A DNA stretch of 26,591 bases from Chitinophagales bacterium (GTDB lineage: Bacteria > Bacteroidota > Bacteroidia > Chitinophagales > UBA8649): positions 1 to 26,591 of the forward strand of contig JADHRO010000004.1 of NCBI GenBank assembly GCA_016777395.1, read 5' to 3'. Shown here in pieces: positions 13,750 through 22,053 of this stretch (positions are counted from its first letter, which is position 1; each line of letters opens with the position of its first letter). The translations under genes and the position numbers were made by a program. Under the pieces are notes generated by a model that saw only the letters and a list, made by a program, of their open reading frames with translations, did not search any database and had not been told where the DNA came from.

Positions 13750-16281
13750 TTAATTGACCCTATGCAAGGAATCATCTATTTTTGATGCCATTTCTTCTGC
13801 TAACAATGCTCGCTCAAAAAAACCTTTCAATTCATTAATGCTGGATGTGGGATTACTCAAAACTTCGTGATACGATACTTCTATATACTCAATATTCTCA
13901 CTATTATCTGCATGATCAATAGCCATTTTGTATGAATTATCTAAAAGCTTATCGATTTCAAATACGGTATTTGTTTTTTCTCCAGGAGCCAAGTTTTGTC
14001 GCATAATATCTTGCGATTGTGCAACATCCTTGATTGGCCTTTTCATGAAAACAATTTTATACTTCATATTTCCTGGTAAGAAACGTATCAAGCTACTAAT
14101 CACTTTCACCACTTTATCTTTTGCTTCATAGATGATTCGATTATCGCTTGCCAGTCTCTTCACATTTTGATGCTCATAATATCCATTTGGATTGTCTCGG
14201 TTTGCTTCTCTAACATTGTCGGTAAAAACCTCCATACCTCCTGCCTCGAGCATTTGCATCATCATTGAAGTGCCTGATCTCGGAAGACCAGAAACGATAT
14301 AAACAGTTCCCCTGTAGGATTTCACCATTTCAGCCTTCAGGATCTCTGCTTTGGCAGGATTATCCATTTGATTTTCATACAGATCTATCAACTCCTTTCT
14401 TGCTTTAGACATCGCTGGAGCGAGGTGCAAGGCTACTAAAAAGGCCTGTTCAGCTTCTTCATATGCCTCTATTGCTTTAAATGCTTTGGCTAAATGGAAA
14501 TGTGCTGATGGATTAAAATATGTTAAGCTAATGGAGTCAATTAAGACATCTATCGCCTCTTCGAATTTCTCTTGAGCCAAATATGCCAAACCCAATCCAT
14601 GCAGTGCTGCATAACTTTCATGGTTGAAATCGAGCAAGTTTTTAAAATTCTTTTCCGCCTCTTTATAATTGTGTAATTTCAAGCAAGTGGAACCAATCTG
14701 ATACCATAGTTGTGGTTTCGGTGCCCCTCCAATGGTCATTAAACCATTTAAGATTCCTAATGCTTTTTTAAAGTCATTTTTTAAGTAGGCAAGTTTAGCT
14801 TCAAGTAGTTTTAAGCTAATACTTCCCTTGCTTAGCAATTCATTCAATCGGTTAATTGTGTTTTCTAATGCTAAGACTTGTTTCTTCTCGACTAAAATAT
14901 TTGCAAGAAAGAAGAGATATCGATGGTTCTCTGGATGATCATCACATAGTTTAAACATTATCCTTGATGCTTCTTCTAGTTTTTTGGCATCAAAATAACT
15001 TCGAGCTAAATAATAATTATTCTCATCAAGTAATTTTTTTACTTCTTTTGGACTGTCCAAATCAACATGATCGACATATCCTAGTTCCACTAATTGCTTA
15101 ATTAAGTCGTCACTTTCAAATTGATTTAACACCCCATGCTTTTCTTGGCCATCTTCATCATGACTTGGTACAAAAGTTTCCTGCTTTTGTTTGGCATATA
15201 TGGCATTTAAAACTTTACCATCCATATCTCGTCCAATTGGAATATCAAACAATGAAAGAATAGTTGGTGTAATATCGAGCAAACTTGAACCATGGATTAA
15301 ATCATCCTTTTTTACATTTGGGCCTTTGAGGGCAAGCATGCCTAAATAATTATGCTCTCTTGCAATAGCCGCAGGTTCTTTTGGAAGTTCTTTCACTCTT
15401 AGTTTATCAGAATGAAAACCATGGTCCGAAAGCAGCATTACATATGACTCATCATCTATTAGTTCAAGCCATCGTGATAACATGAGATCGTGCCATTTAT
15501 ACGATGCCTCCACAACAGAATTAAACAACTTAAATCTGCGCTCATCAGCCCACTCAAGTTTTGGTGGATGATACTTCATAAAACAATGTGAAATATGGTC
15601 TATTGCATTGTAATAAACGGCCATAAAATCCCACTCTGTGTGCTCCGCTAAATACGTTGAAACGGCATGAATACTGATACATTCGGCTAAGTCGGCCAAA
15701 AGCAAATTTACAAGTAGAGAATCTTCCTCCGTCAAATTTTCATAATTCGGTATAAATGAGGACAACTGTTCAATGCCTAATTCCCCGGGATGCACCCTCA
15801 ATTTATTTAAACGCTCATCAAGTGCTGCTGGGAATACAGAACGGGGCACAGCTGCCCAGTTATGCCATACAGATTTCTCCTTTGCCTTGCCATAAAAATT
15901 CGAGACTTGTACCCCATTTATATTGCCTGCGGGATGACTTGGCCACCACCCCACTACATTAGTTTTATACCCGTATTTATTCAAAATTTCCCAAACAGTA
16001 CTCGTTTGGATGGATTCGTTGGTCACCGCTCCCACCTTCGTGTTTTTCTCTTTTCCCTCTAAAAATCCATGAACGCCATGCTTAAAAGCATATTTACCCG
16101 TAGCAATTGAAGTCCATAACATAGGAGATAAAGGAGGGTCTAGCGTAGCAATGTTTCCCATCACCCCTTTATTTATTAAACTTTCTAAGGCAGGCATTTC
16201 ACCTCTATCTATCAAGGGATTGATGACTTTCCAATCTGCAGAATCCCAACCCAACAGTAAGAATTTAGGCTTTTTTTTCAT
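13750..16281 (-). CDS. Phosphodiesterase (AlkP superfamily)-TPR-sulfotransferase fusion
   Basis: An 843-aa three-part protein. Residues ~5-370 are an alkaline-phosphatase-superfamily type I phosphodiesterase: metal Asp13 in GWDSADW, likely nucleophile Ser52 in PPLSPMLWTSIATG (where Thr is usual), NAIDHISH and LLSDHGFHSD metal motifs, and the tail phrase LLDITPTILSLFDIP. Residues ~420-655 are TPR-type helical repeats. From ~658 there is a sulfotransferase-like P-loop domain: SGLPRSGTS at 664-672 for the 5' phosphosulfate and KRPIKDVAQS near 747-756 for the 3' phosphate of PAPS. No signal peptide, so cytoplasmic. The start is ATG 16281; a longer frame to 16335 runs inside the preceding small ORF and is less likely. 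Substrate unknown; such fusions could modify or process sulfated or phosphorylated glycans or lipids. Confidence 0.9.
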   Translation of the reverse strand: MKKKPKFLLLGWDSADWKVINPLIDRGEMPALESLINKGVMGNIATLDPPLSPMLWTSIATGKYAFKHGVHGFLEGKEKNTKVGAVTNESIQTSTVWEILNKYGYKTNVVGWWPSHPAGNINGVQVSNFYGKAKEKSVWHNWAAVPRSVFPAALDERLNKLRVHPGELGIEQLSSFIPNYENLTEEDSLLVNLLLADLAECISIHAVSTYLAEHTEWDFMAVYYNAIDHISHCFMKYHPPKLEWADERRFKLFNSVVEASYKWHDLMLSRWLELIDDESYVMLLSDHGFHSDKLRVKELPKEPAAIAREHNYLGMLALKGPNVKKDDLIHGSSLLDITPTILSLFDIPIGRDMDGKVLNAIYAKQKQETFVPSHDEDGQEKHGVLNQFESDDLIKQLVELGYVDHVDLDSPKEVKKLLDENNYYLARSYFDAKKLEEASRIMFKLCDDHPENHRYLFFLANILVEKKQVLALENTINRLNELLSKGSISLKLLEAKLAYLKNDFKKALGILNGLMTIGGAPKPQLWYQIGSTCLKLHNYKEAEKNFKNLLDFNHESYAALHGLGLAYLAQEKFEEAIDVLIDSISLTYFNPSAHFHLAKAFKAIEAYEEAEQAFLVALHLAPAMSKARKELIDLYENQMDNPAKAEILKAEMVKSYRGTVYIVSGLPRSGTSMMMQMLEAGGMEVFTDNVREANRDNPNGYYEHQNVKRLASDNRIIYEAKDKVVKVISSLIRFLPGNMKYKIVFMKRPIKDVAQSQDIMRQNLAPGEKTNTVFEIDKLLDNSYKMAIDHADNSENIEYIEVSYHEVLSNPTSSINELKGFFERALLAEEMASKIDDSLHRVN

Positions 16282-16420
16282 CCTGCTTATTTTTTTTGGA
16301 CGGTGGAGTTCTTTTTTCACGCCACATCTCCACACCTCTATATCCTAAGGCCAGGACATTAATCAAGCCTTTAGCTATCATTTCTTCGGTGCTAATTGAT
16401 TGTTGATTCTCTTTTTTCAT
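16265..16420 (-). CDS. Small 51-aa protein overlapping the start of the fusion gene
   Basis: ATG at 16420 opens a 51-codon frame that begins MKKENQQSISTEEMIAKGLI, continues NVLALGYRGVEMW and ends in a Lys-rich tail (PPSKKNKQDEKKA). The stop lies 17 bases inside the phosphodiesterase-TPR-sulfotransferase frame, in a different phase, a spacing typical of translational coupling. A central amphipathic segment (about residues 14-33) has basic ends, so a small scaffold or peptide partner is possible. I do not recognise it. The minus-strand sequence TAAGTTTATG at its start is promoter-like in form, but would overlap the ATG. It could be an unproductive leader frame instead of a stable protein. Confidence 0.55.
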   Translation of the reverse strand: MKKENQQSISTEEMIAKGLINVLALGYRGVEMWREKRTPPSKKNKQDEKKA

Positions 16421-16506
16421 AAACTTACAACTTGAATTCAATGTTATAACTTGTCAACAATATTAAGAAAAATTGATTCAATAAGATTTTTTTAATTGTG
16501 ATGATT

Positions 16507-16514
16507 TAATTTTA
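16507..16514 (+). promoter_or_regulatory. -7-like box for the helicase gene
   Basis: TAATTTTA fits TAnnTTTR and ends five bases before the ATG at 16520. The 99-base divergent gap (16421-16519) is otherwise AT-rich with a direct repeat of ACTTG but no clear -33 element. Confidence 0.4.
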
Positions 16515-16519
16515 CACCT

Positions 16520-18796
16520 ATGAAGTTTTTAAATGAGCTAAATCCGCCGCAAAAAGAAGCGGTAACCTTTACCGACGGTCCATTGTTGATTATTGCCGGA
16601 CCTGGCTCAGGAAAAACAAGAGTATTGACCTACAGAATTGCCTATTTAATAGCACAGGGTATTGATCCTTTTCGAATTCTTTCTTTAACGTTTACTAATA
16701 AAGCAGCGGCAGAAATGAGAACAAGGATTGAGAAGATTGTGGGTCATGAGGCTCGAAATCTTTTCATGGGTACTTTTCACTCTGTTTTTGCACGTATTCT
16801 TAGGAAGGAAGCTCCTAAACTGGGATTTCCAAGCAACTTCACCATCTACGACACCAATGATTCGAAAAGTGTCTTAAAGAGTATTATTAAGGCGCAAGGT
16901 TTGGATGATAAAATTTACAAACCCAACCAAGTTTTCTATAGAATTTCACAAGCCAAAAACTCCTTAATTGGAGCCCAAGCTTATGCATCGAACGTTGAAT
17001 TAGTTAATGAGGACATTGCAGCAGGAAAACCTAAAATTGCTGAACTTTTCGCTCTCTACACCAAAAAATGTAAGCAAAATGGAGCTATGGATTTTGATGA
17101 CTTATTGGTTAATTTTTATCTCCTTTTAAAAAATCACCCCGAATCCTTATACCACTATCAAAATAAGTTTCAATATATACTAATTGATGAGTTTCAAGAT
17201 ACGAATACCGCACAATATGCCATCATCAAAAAGCTAGCAGATAGAAATCAAAACCTCAGTGTTGTCGGTGATGACGCTCAAAGTATTTATGCCTTTCGAG
17301 GAGCCACTATCACCAATATTCTAAACTTTCAGAAAGACTTTCCTGATTATAAGTTAGTCAAGTTAGAACAGAACTATAGAAGTACGCCGCAAATTGTAAA
17401 TGCGGCTAATCACCTTATAAAACACAACTCTTCTCAGATCGCTAAAGAAATTTGGACCGATAATCAAATTGGAGAGAAGATTAAAATATTTAAAACTGTA
17501 AGCGACAACGAAGAAGGTAAAAAAGTTGCCGATCTCATATTTGAATTGAAAATGAACGAGCAATTACGCAACAATGAGTTTGCCATATTGTATCGGACCA
17601 ACGCTCAATCAAGAGCTATGGAGGAAGCATTACGGAGGCAGAACATTCCTTACAAAATATTCGGAGGCTTATCATTTTATCAACGCAAAGAAATAAAGGA
17701 CTTGCTTGCTTACCTTAAATTTATTGTCAATCCGAATGAAGAAGAATCGCTGAAAAGGATCATTAACTATCCTAAACGAGGAATAGGGAATACCAGCTTT
17801 CAAAAATTAACAGTAATTGCGGACAGACAGGGCAAAAGTATTTGGGAAGTCTTGAATCATATAGAAATGTATGAGTTCCCTAAAAGGGCACGTCAAACCC
17901 TGCGTGATTTTGTGACGATGATTCAAAGTTTTCAGACTATGCTTTCCAATAAGAATGCTTATGATGTTGCGGCTCACATTGCCAAATCAACTCAAATTTT
18001 ACAAGAGCTTTATAATGATAAAACTGTCGAAGGCGTTAGTAAATATGAAAATATTCAAGAATTACTTAATGGTGTTAAGGAATTTAGTACGGAGGATGTG
18101 ATAGAGAATGAAGACGACATAAATAATGACCGTAGTTTAGGCGCATATCTTCAAAACATAAGTTTGCTAACTGGGGACGAAAAAGATAATGAAGGAGAAG
18201 AAACAGTTAAAATGATGACGATTCATGCTGCGAAAGGATTAGAATTTCCCGCAGTTTTTGCTGTCGGACTTGAAGAAAATTTATTTCCTTCTCCCATGTC
18301 CTTATATACCCGGGAAGATTTAGAAGAGGAGCGTCGACTGTTTTATGTTGCTATTACAAGGGCTGAAAAACACCTCTTTATCTCATTTGCAAATACAAGA
18401 TATAAATTTGGCACACTCCAATATAGTGAACCCAGTAGGTTTTTAAAAGAATTGCCAGAGACCGAGCTTCATTTAATGGGTGCTCCAGCGAGAAAAAATG
18501 AATCTATTAATTCAGCTATTCGCCAGACCAGTCAATCTGGATTGGGAGAGCGAAGCTTAAAGCCTAGAAAAGCTCAATTGATAAGAAGGGCAAATGCCCA
18601 AGCCCCGGACCCCAATTTTGAGGCAGATGATGTAAGTAAATTAAAGGTAGGGCAAATAGTGTTACATCAGCGATTTGGGGAAGGTAAAGTAAGTTTTATA
18701 GCCGAAGGGTCTAATGCCATTGCAACCATAAATTTCAGTCAAGAAGGCGAAAAAAAGATTATGTTGAAATTTGCTAAGCTGAAAATCATGGATTAA
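16520..18796 (+). CDS. pcrA: UvrD/PcrA/Rep-type ATP-dependent DNA helicase
   Basis: A 758-aa superfamily 1A helicase that translocates 3'-5' on single-stranded DNA in excision and mismatch repair and at stalled forks. Ordered motifs are visible: LNPPQKEAV (Q motif), GPGSGKT (Walker A), SLTFTNKAAAEM, DEFQDTN (Walker B), VGDDAQSIYAFRGA, EQNYRS, MTIHAAKGLEFPAV and VAITRAEKHL. The C-terminus carries a small Tudor-like domain (VGQIVLHQRFGEGKVSFIAEG ... IMLKFAKLKIMD) found in PcrA/UvrD, where it contacts RNA polymerase. PcrA, UvrD and Rep cannot be separated firmly from sequence alone; the C-terminal domain favours UvrD/PcrA. The gene stands alone, divergent from the phosphodiesterase operon. No terminator is clear after it. 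Confidence 0.95.
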   Translation: MKFLNELNPPQKEAVTFTDGPLLIIAGPGSGKTRVLTYRIAYLIAQGIDPFRILSLTFTNKAAAEMRTRIEKIVGHEARNLFMGTFHSVFARILRKEAPKLGFPSNFTIYDTNDSKSVLKSIIKAQGLDDKIYKPNQVFYRISQAKNSLIGAQAYASNVELVNEDIAAGKPKIAELFALYTKKCKQNGAMDFDDLLVNFYLLLKNHPESLYHYQNKFQYILIDEFQDTNTAQYAIIKKLADRNQNLSVVGDDAQSIYAFRGATITNILNFQKDFPDYKLVKLEQNYRSTPQIVNAANHLIKHNSSQIAKEIWTDNQIGEKIKIFKTVSDNEEGKKVADLIFELKMNEQLRNNEFAILYRTNAQSRAMEEALRRQNIPYKIFGGLSFYQRKEIKDLLAYLKFIVNPNEEESLKRIINYPKRGIGNTSFQKLTVIADRQGKSIWEVLNHIEMYEFPKRARQTLRDFVTMIQSFQTMLSNKNAYDVAAHIAKSTQILQELYNDKTVEGVSKYENIQELLNGVKEFSTEDVIENEDDINNDRSLGAYLQNISLLTGDEKDNEGEETVKMMTIHAAKGLEFPAVFAVGLEENLFPSPMSLYTREDLEEERRLFYVAITRAEKHLFISFANTRYKFGTLQYSEPSRFLKELPETELHLMGAPARKNESINSAIRQTSQSGLGERSLKPRKAQLIRRANAQAPDPNFEADDVSKLKVGQIVLHQRFGEGKVSFIAEGSNAIATINFSQEGEKKIMLKFAKLKIMD

Positions 18797-18966
18797 ATGG
18801 TTCGCAGGAATTATACACTTTACCCGCAATAAACTAAAATTAAAGAAAAATCTTAGTACCTTGCAATCGCAAAAGGCAGAGTATATGCCTAATTGCAGAG
18901 CAAGCTTCCCTAACAAATAATAAGCTTAACCGGAAGAATAGCATATTTTCAACCTTATCAATTTAT

Positions 18967-19602
18967 ATGGAATATAATTCCCAGCGAGGCTTTTTGCGCC
19001 TCAAAGAATATGGTAGACATATTCAAAATTTAGTAGAGTACGCGATTAGCATACCAGAAAAAGAAAAAAGGCAAGATGTAATTGATCATGTCATTCACAT
19101 TATGGGGAACCTCAACCCACATCTGAAAAACGTAGAAGACTTCAAGCACCTGCTCTGGGATCATTTGCATATTATGGCTGACTTCAAACTAGATGTCGAC
19201 TCTCCTTATCCTTTGCCGGACAAGGATGTTTTGTTTGCTAAACCAGAACAGTTTTATTATCCAATTAAGAATAGAAAATACAGGCACTACGGTAAAAACA
19301 TTCTTAGCATGATTGAGAAGGCTAGCGAAATGGAAGACGGCGAGACGAAAAGAGCCTTTACCAAATGTATTGCGAATTATATGAAAATTGTTCATAACAA
19401 TTGGAATAGTGATACAGTTACTGACGAGACTATAATTAATGACTTAGCCATTCTTTCTAAGCAAAAACTTCATCTTGATGAAAATATAATACTCAATAAG
19501 GTTGCTCCAAATAAAAAGAAATACGTTAACACTAATCGTACTAATCGCCAAAAAAGCAAGAACTATTCAAACAAGCGAAAAAATTATACTAGAAGCAAAT
19601 AA
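18967..19602 (+). CDS. DUF4290 protein
   Basis: A 211-aa protein of a Bacteroidota-specific family. Recognisable phrases are the start MEYNSQRGFLRLKEYGRHIQ, HIMGNLNPHLKNVEDF, KHLLWDHLHIMADFKLDVDSPYP and YRHYGKNI. The mostly helical first ~185 residues form the domain; the final ~30 (VNTNRTNRQKSKNYSNKRKNY) are a basic Asn/Lys/Arg tail that is probably disordered and may bind nucleic acid. Function unknown to me. It follows the helicase by 170 bases. That gap holds TACCTTGC at 18859-18866, one or two bases off a -7 box, and a small AGGCA/TGCCT hairpin near 18874-18890, so it probably has its own promoter with a leader of about 100 bases. Confidence 0.92.
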   Translation: MEYNSQRGFLRLKEYGRHIQNLVEYAISIPEKEKRQDVIDHVIHIMGNLNPHLKNVEDFKHLLWDHLHIMADFKLDVDSPYPLPDKDVLFAKPEQFYYPIKNRKYRHYGKNILSMIEKASEMEDGETKRAFTKCIANYMKIVHNNWNSDTVTDETIINDLAILSKQKLHLDENIILNKVAPNKKKYVNTNRTNRQKSKNYSNKRKNYTRSK

Positions 19603-19617
19603 ATTAGGATAGTGTTC

Positions 19618-19646
19618 TTTGTATTTACTTAATTCTATTAAATTTG
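19618..19646 (+). promoter_or_regulatory. Bacteroidota promoter for accA (-33 TTTG, -7 TAAATTTG)
   Basis: TTTG at 19618-19621 and TAAATTTG at 19639-19646 are 17 bases apart, the expected -33/-7 spacing for the primary sigma factor of Flavobacteriia. The -7 box ends four bases before the accA ATG, predicting a leaderless transcript for accA-DUF6913-dapA. It is the best complete promoter in the window. Confidence 0.72.
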
Positions 19647-19650
19647 AACC

Positions 19651-20613
19651 ATGACTTTTCTGGATTTCGAAGAACCAATAGCGCAACTATACGACAAACG
19701 TAAAAAACTTGTGGAGATGCAAGCTCAAGGAGACTTAAATCTTGACGATAAAATCGCTGAGCTCGATAAAGTAATTGAAGAGAAGAAAGAAACTCTGTAT
19801 TCTAACCTTACTCCTTGGCAGAGAGTTCAACTTTCAAGACACCCCCTCAGACCCTACACCCTTTATTATATCCATCATATTTTTGAAAATTTCATTGAGC
19901 TTCACGGCGATAGAAAATCCGGCGATGATAAAGCTATTGTAGGAGGTATTGCCGATTTAGATGGTCAAAGTGTGGTGGTTATTGGTCAACAAAAAGGAGT
20001 CAATACGAAAATGCGTCAATTCCGCAACTTTGGAATGGCTAATCCTCAAGGTTATCGCAAAGCATTGCGCTTAATGAAGCTAGCTGAAAAATTTAATAAG
20101 CCTATTGTAACCTTTATTGATACTCCAGGCGCGTTCCCGGGGATTGAGGCAGAGGAACTTGGACAAGCGGAAGCTATTGCACGCAACTTATTTGAAATGA
20201 CGCAATTGAAAGTTCCTGTAATTTCGATTATCATCGGTGAGGGTGCTTCCGGTGGAGCTATTGGAATAGGCGTATGTGACAAGATGTTAATGTTAGAAAA
20301 TACATGGTTTACTGTAATTTCACCTGAATCCTGCTCCTCTATTTTATGGCGTAGCTGGGATTATAAGGAAATAGCAGCCAAGCAGTTAAATTTAACAGCA
20401 ACGGACATGCTCAAAATGAAAATTGTTGATACCATAATAAAAGAACCTCTTGGCGGAGCGCATCACGATCCAGAAGAAATGTCTAAATCACTCAAAAGGA
20501 GTATCAAGCGTAACTTGACTGCACTTCATGAAATGACGCCCGAGCAGAGAATTGAAAAACGAATAGCGAAATATTCAAGCATAGGTACATTTGAAGAAAG
20601 GAAAGTGATTTAA
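19651..20613 (+). CDS. accA: Acetyl-CoA carboxylase carboxyltransferase, alpha subunit
   Basis: The alpha subunit of the carboxyltransferase, which with AccD moves CO2 from biotin to acetyl-CoA to make malonyl-CoA, the first step of fatty acid synthesis. The 320-aa length is standard. Family phrases include FLDFEEPIAQL at the N-terminus, WQRVQLSRHPLRPYTLYYI, FIELHGDRKSGDDKAIVGG, MANPQGYRKALRLMKLAEKF, FIDTPGAFPGIEAEELGQAEAIARNL and IGEGASGGAIGIGVCDKMLMLE with SPESCSSILW. It starts at an ATG with its own promoter and abuts the DUF6913 gene with no gap. accD is not in the window. Confidence 0.98.
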   Translation: MTFLDFEEPIAQLYDKRKKLVEMQAQGDLNLDDKIAELDKVIEEKKETLYSNLTPWQRVQLSRHPLRPYTLYYIHHIFENFIELHGDRKSGDDKAIVGGIADLDGQSVVVIGQQKGVNTKMRQFRNFGMANPQGYRKALRLMKLAEKFNKPIVTFIDTPGAFPGIEAEELGQAEAIARNLFEMTQLKVPVISIIIGEGASGGAIGIGVCDKMLMLENTWFTVISPESCSSILWRSWDYKEIAAKQLNLTATDMLKMKIVDTIIKEPLGGAHHDPEEMSKSLKRSIKRNLTALHEMTPEQRIEKRIAKYSSIGTFEERKVI

Positions 20614-21147
20614 ATGAAATGGTTTAAAAACATTAAGCGATTTCTATTCTTAAAAAAACTACGATCCGACGTCAATTCTTTGACAAAGTCACCTCGTGAA
20701 ATGCTAAATATTGGGCAGGCTAAAAAAATAGGGATTCTTTTGGATGCCAAACATGCAGAGGATATAATAACCGTTTCTAAATACGCTGAAAGTTTAAGTA
20801 AAAAAGATAAAGAGGTAAGTATTCTTTCTTTTCAAAATAATAAAGAAAAAGAGGATAACGATTCAAGGTTTCTAAATAAATTGGATGTTAACTGGTTTAA
20901 CATCCCTTACAAAGAAAAAATTGATGACTTCCAACAGCAGAATCTTGACATTTTAATCGCTGCATTTGTGAATGAATGCCTTCCATTAGAGTATGTCGTG
21001 GCAACATCAAATGCTAAATGCAGAGTAGGCGCATTCAATGATTCTAAAAGCGATTATTATGAGTTAATGATAAACACAAAAAAAGATGCTAGTCTAAAAT
21101 ATCTACTGCAACAAATCGATCATTTTTTGCATACTATAAACCCCTAG
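20614..21147 (+). CDS. DUF6913-family protein
   Basis: A 177-aa protein of a family seen in Bacteroidota, often just before dapA. The N-terminus is basic (MKWFKNIKRFLFLKKLRSD), suggesting membrane-surface or RNA contact, though no transmembrane segment is clear. An alternating pattern follows (KKIGILLDAKHAEDIITV, DKEVSILSF, DILIAAFVNECLPLEYVVATSNAKCRVGAF) that looks like a Rossmann-type alpha/beta fold. No catalytic motif is recognised. It starts on the base after the accA stop and ends three bases before dapA, so it is certainly part of that operon. Function unknown. Confidence 0.85.
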   Translation: MKWFKNIKRFLFLKKLRSDVNSLTKSPREMLNIGQAKKIGILLDAKHAEDIITVSKYAESLSKKDKEVSILSFQNNKEKEDNDSRFLNKLDVNWFNIPYKEKIDDFQQQNLDILIAAFVNECLPLEYVVATSNAKCRVGAFNDSKSDYYELMINTKKDASLKYLLQQIDHFLHTINP

Positions 21148-21150
21148 AAT

Positions 21151-22017
21151 ATGGATCTTACTGGAACAGGTGTCGCTTTAGTGACCCCATTTAATAAAGA
21201 TAAAAATATAGATTTCACCAGCTTGGGTCGAATTATTGACCATTGCATTGAAGGTGGAGTCAATTACTTGGTATGCTTAGGGACTACGGGAGAAACCGTT
21301 ACTCTTACCCTAAAAGAGAAGCAAGAGCTTCTCGATTTTACAAAAAATCAGACTGCCGGAAGAGTTCCTCTTGTTGCAGGATTTGGCGGAAATGATACCA
21401 TGCGTATTTCTGAGCAAATAAACAGTTTTAATCTAGATGGGTACAGCGCGATTCTATCTTCAAGCCCAAACTATAATAAACCTTCTCAGGAAGGTATTTT
21501 TCAACATTATAAGCATATTGCTTTGAATAGCCCTTTGCCCGTTATTTTATATAATGTGCCGTGCAGAACGGGTCAAAATATGGAGGCTGAGACGACAATT
21601 CGATTAGCAAATAAGTTTGAACAAATCATCGGCATCAAAGAAGCAGCAAATGACATTCTTCAAAGTATGGAAATTCGCAGAAAAAGCCCCTCCACCTTTC
21701 AATTGATTGCTGGAGATGACATCCATGCCTTACCCATGATTAGCTATGGTTGTACAGGAGTAATTTCTGTCGTTGCACAAGCTATTCCTGCATCCTTCAC
21801 AGAAATGATTAATGCTGCTTTAGTCGCGGATTTTGGCAAGGCTAGTTCTTTGCAATTTTCTTTCTTAGATCTTATCAAGCTAATTTTCGAAGAAAATAAC
21901 CCTGCAGGTATTAAAGCTGCTCTGTCTAAACAAAATTTATGCTCGGAAGATCTCCGACTTCCTTTGGTGCCAATTAGCGAAGACCTAAGGACGAGAATTC
22001 AGTCTTACTTTGATTGA
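21151..22017 (+). CDS. dapA: 4-hydroxy-tetrahydrodipicolinate synthase
   Basis: Condenses pyruvate with aspartate-semialdehyde, the first committed step to lysine and diaminopimelate for peptidoglycan. The 288-aa TIM barrel carries GTGVALVTPF at the N-terminus, CLGTTGET (the pyruvate-binding Thr pair), the catalytic Tyr in LYNVPCRTGQ (with the Arg that binds the aldehyde), and the Schiff-base Lys in IIGIKEAANDI. GDDIHALPMISYGCTGVISV completes the barrel. The start ATG lies three bases after the DUF6913 stop. It converges on the YkuK-type gene, 36 bases away, with no clear terminator between. Confidence 0.98.
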   Translation: MDLTGTGVALVTPFNKDKNIDFTSLGRIIDHCIEGGVNYLVCLGTTGETVTLTLKEKQELLDFTKNQTAGRVPLVAGFGGNDTMRISEQINSFNLDGYSAILSSSPNYNKPSQEGIFQHYKHIALNSPLPVILYNVPCRTGQNMEAETTIRLANKFEQIIGIKEAANDILQSMEIRRKSPSTFQLIAGDDIHALPMISYGCTGVISVVAQAIPASFTEMINAALVADFGKASSLQFSFLDLIKLIFEENNPAGIKAALSKQNLCSEDLRLPLVPISEDLRTRIQSYFD

Positions 22018-22053
22018 AATAATTCCATAGAGACCTTCGAAGTTAATTATTAA

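Noticed and set aside
16282..16335. Longer N-terminus (18 extra residues, MWRCGVKKE...) for the phosphodiesterase-TPR-sulfotransferase fusion
   Set aside because: The extra codons lie inside the 51-aa ORF in another phase, and the family core begins right after ATG 16281 (KPKFLLLGWDSADW). The extension has no conserved feature.
16440..16465. Sigma70-like TTGACA followed by TATAAC on the minus strand upstream of the 51-aa ORF
   Set aside because: The two hexamers are only a few bases apart, not the ~17 needed, and this phylum uses a different consensus.
18886..18921. 11-codon frame (MPNCRASFPNK) ahead of the DUF4290 gene
   Set aside because: Too short to support, with no attenuator or codon bias to suggest a leader peptide.
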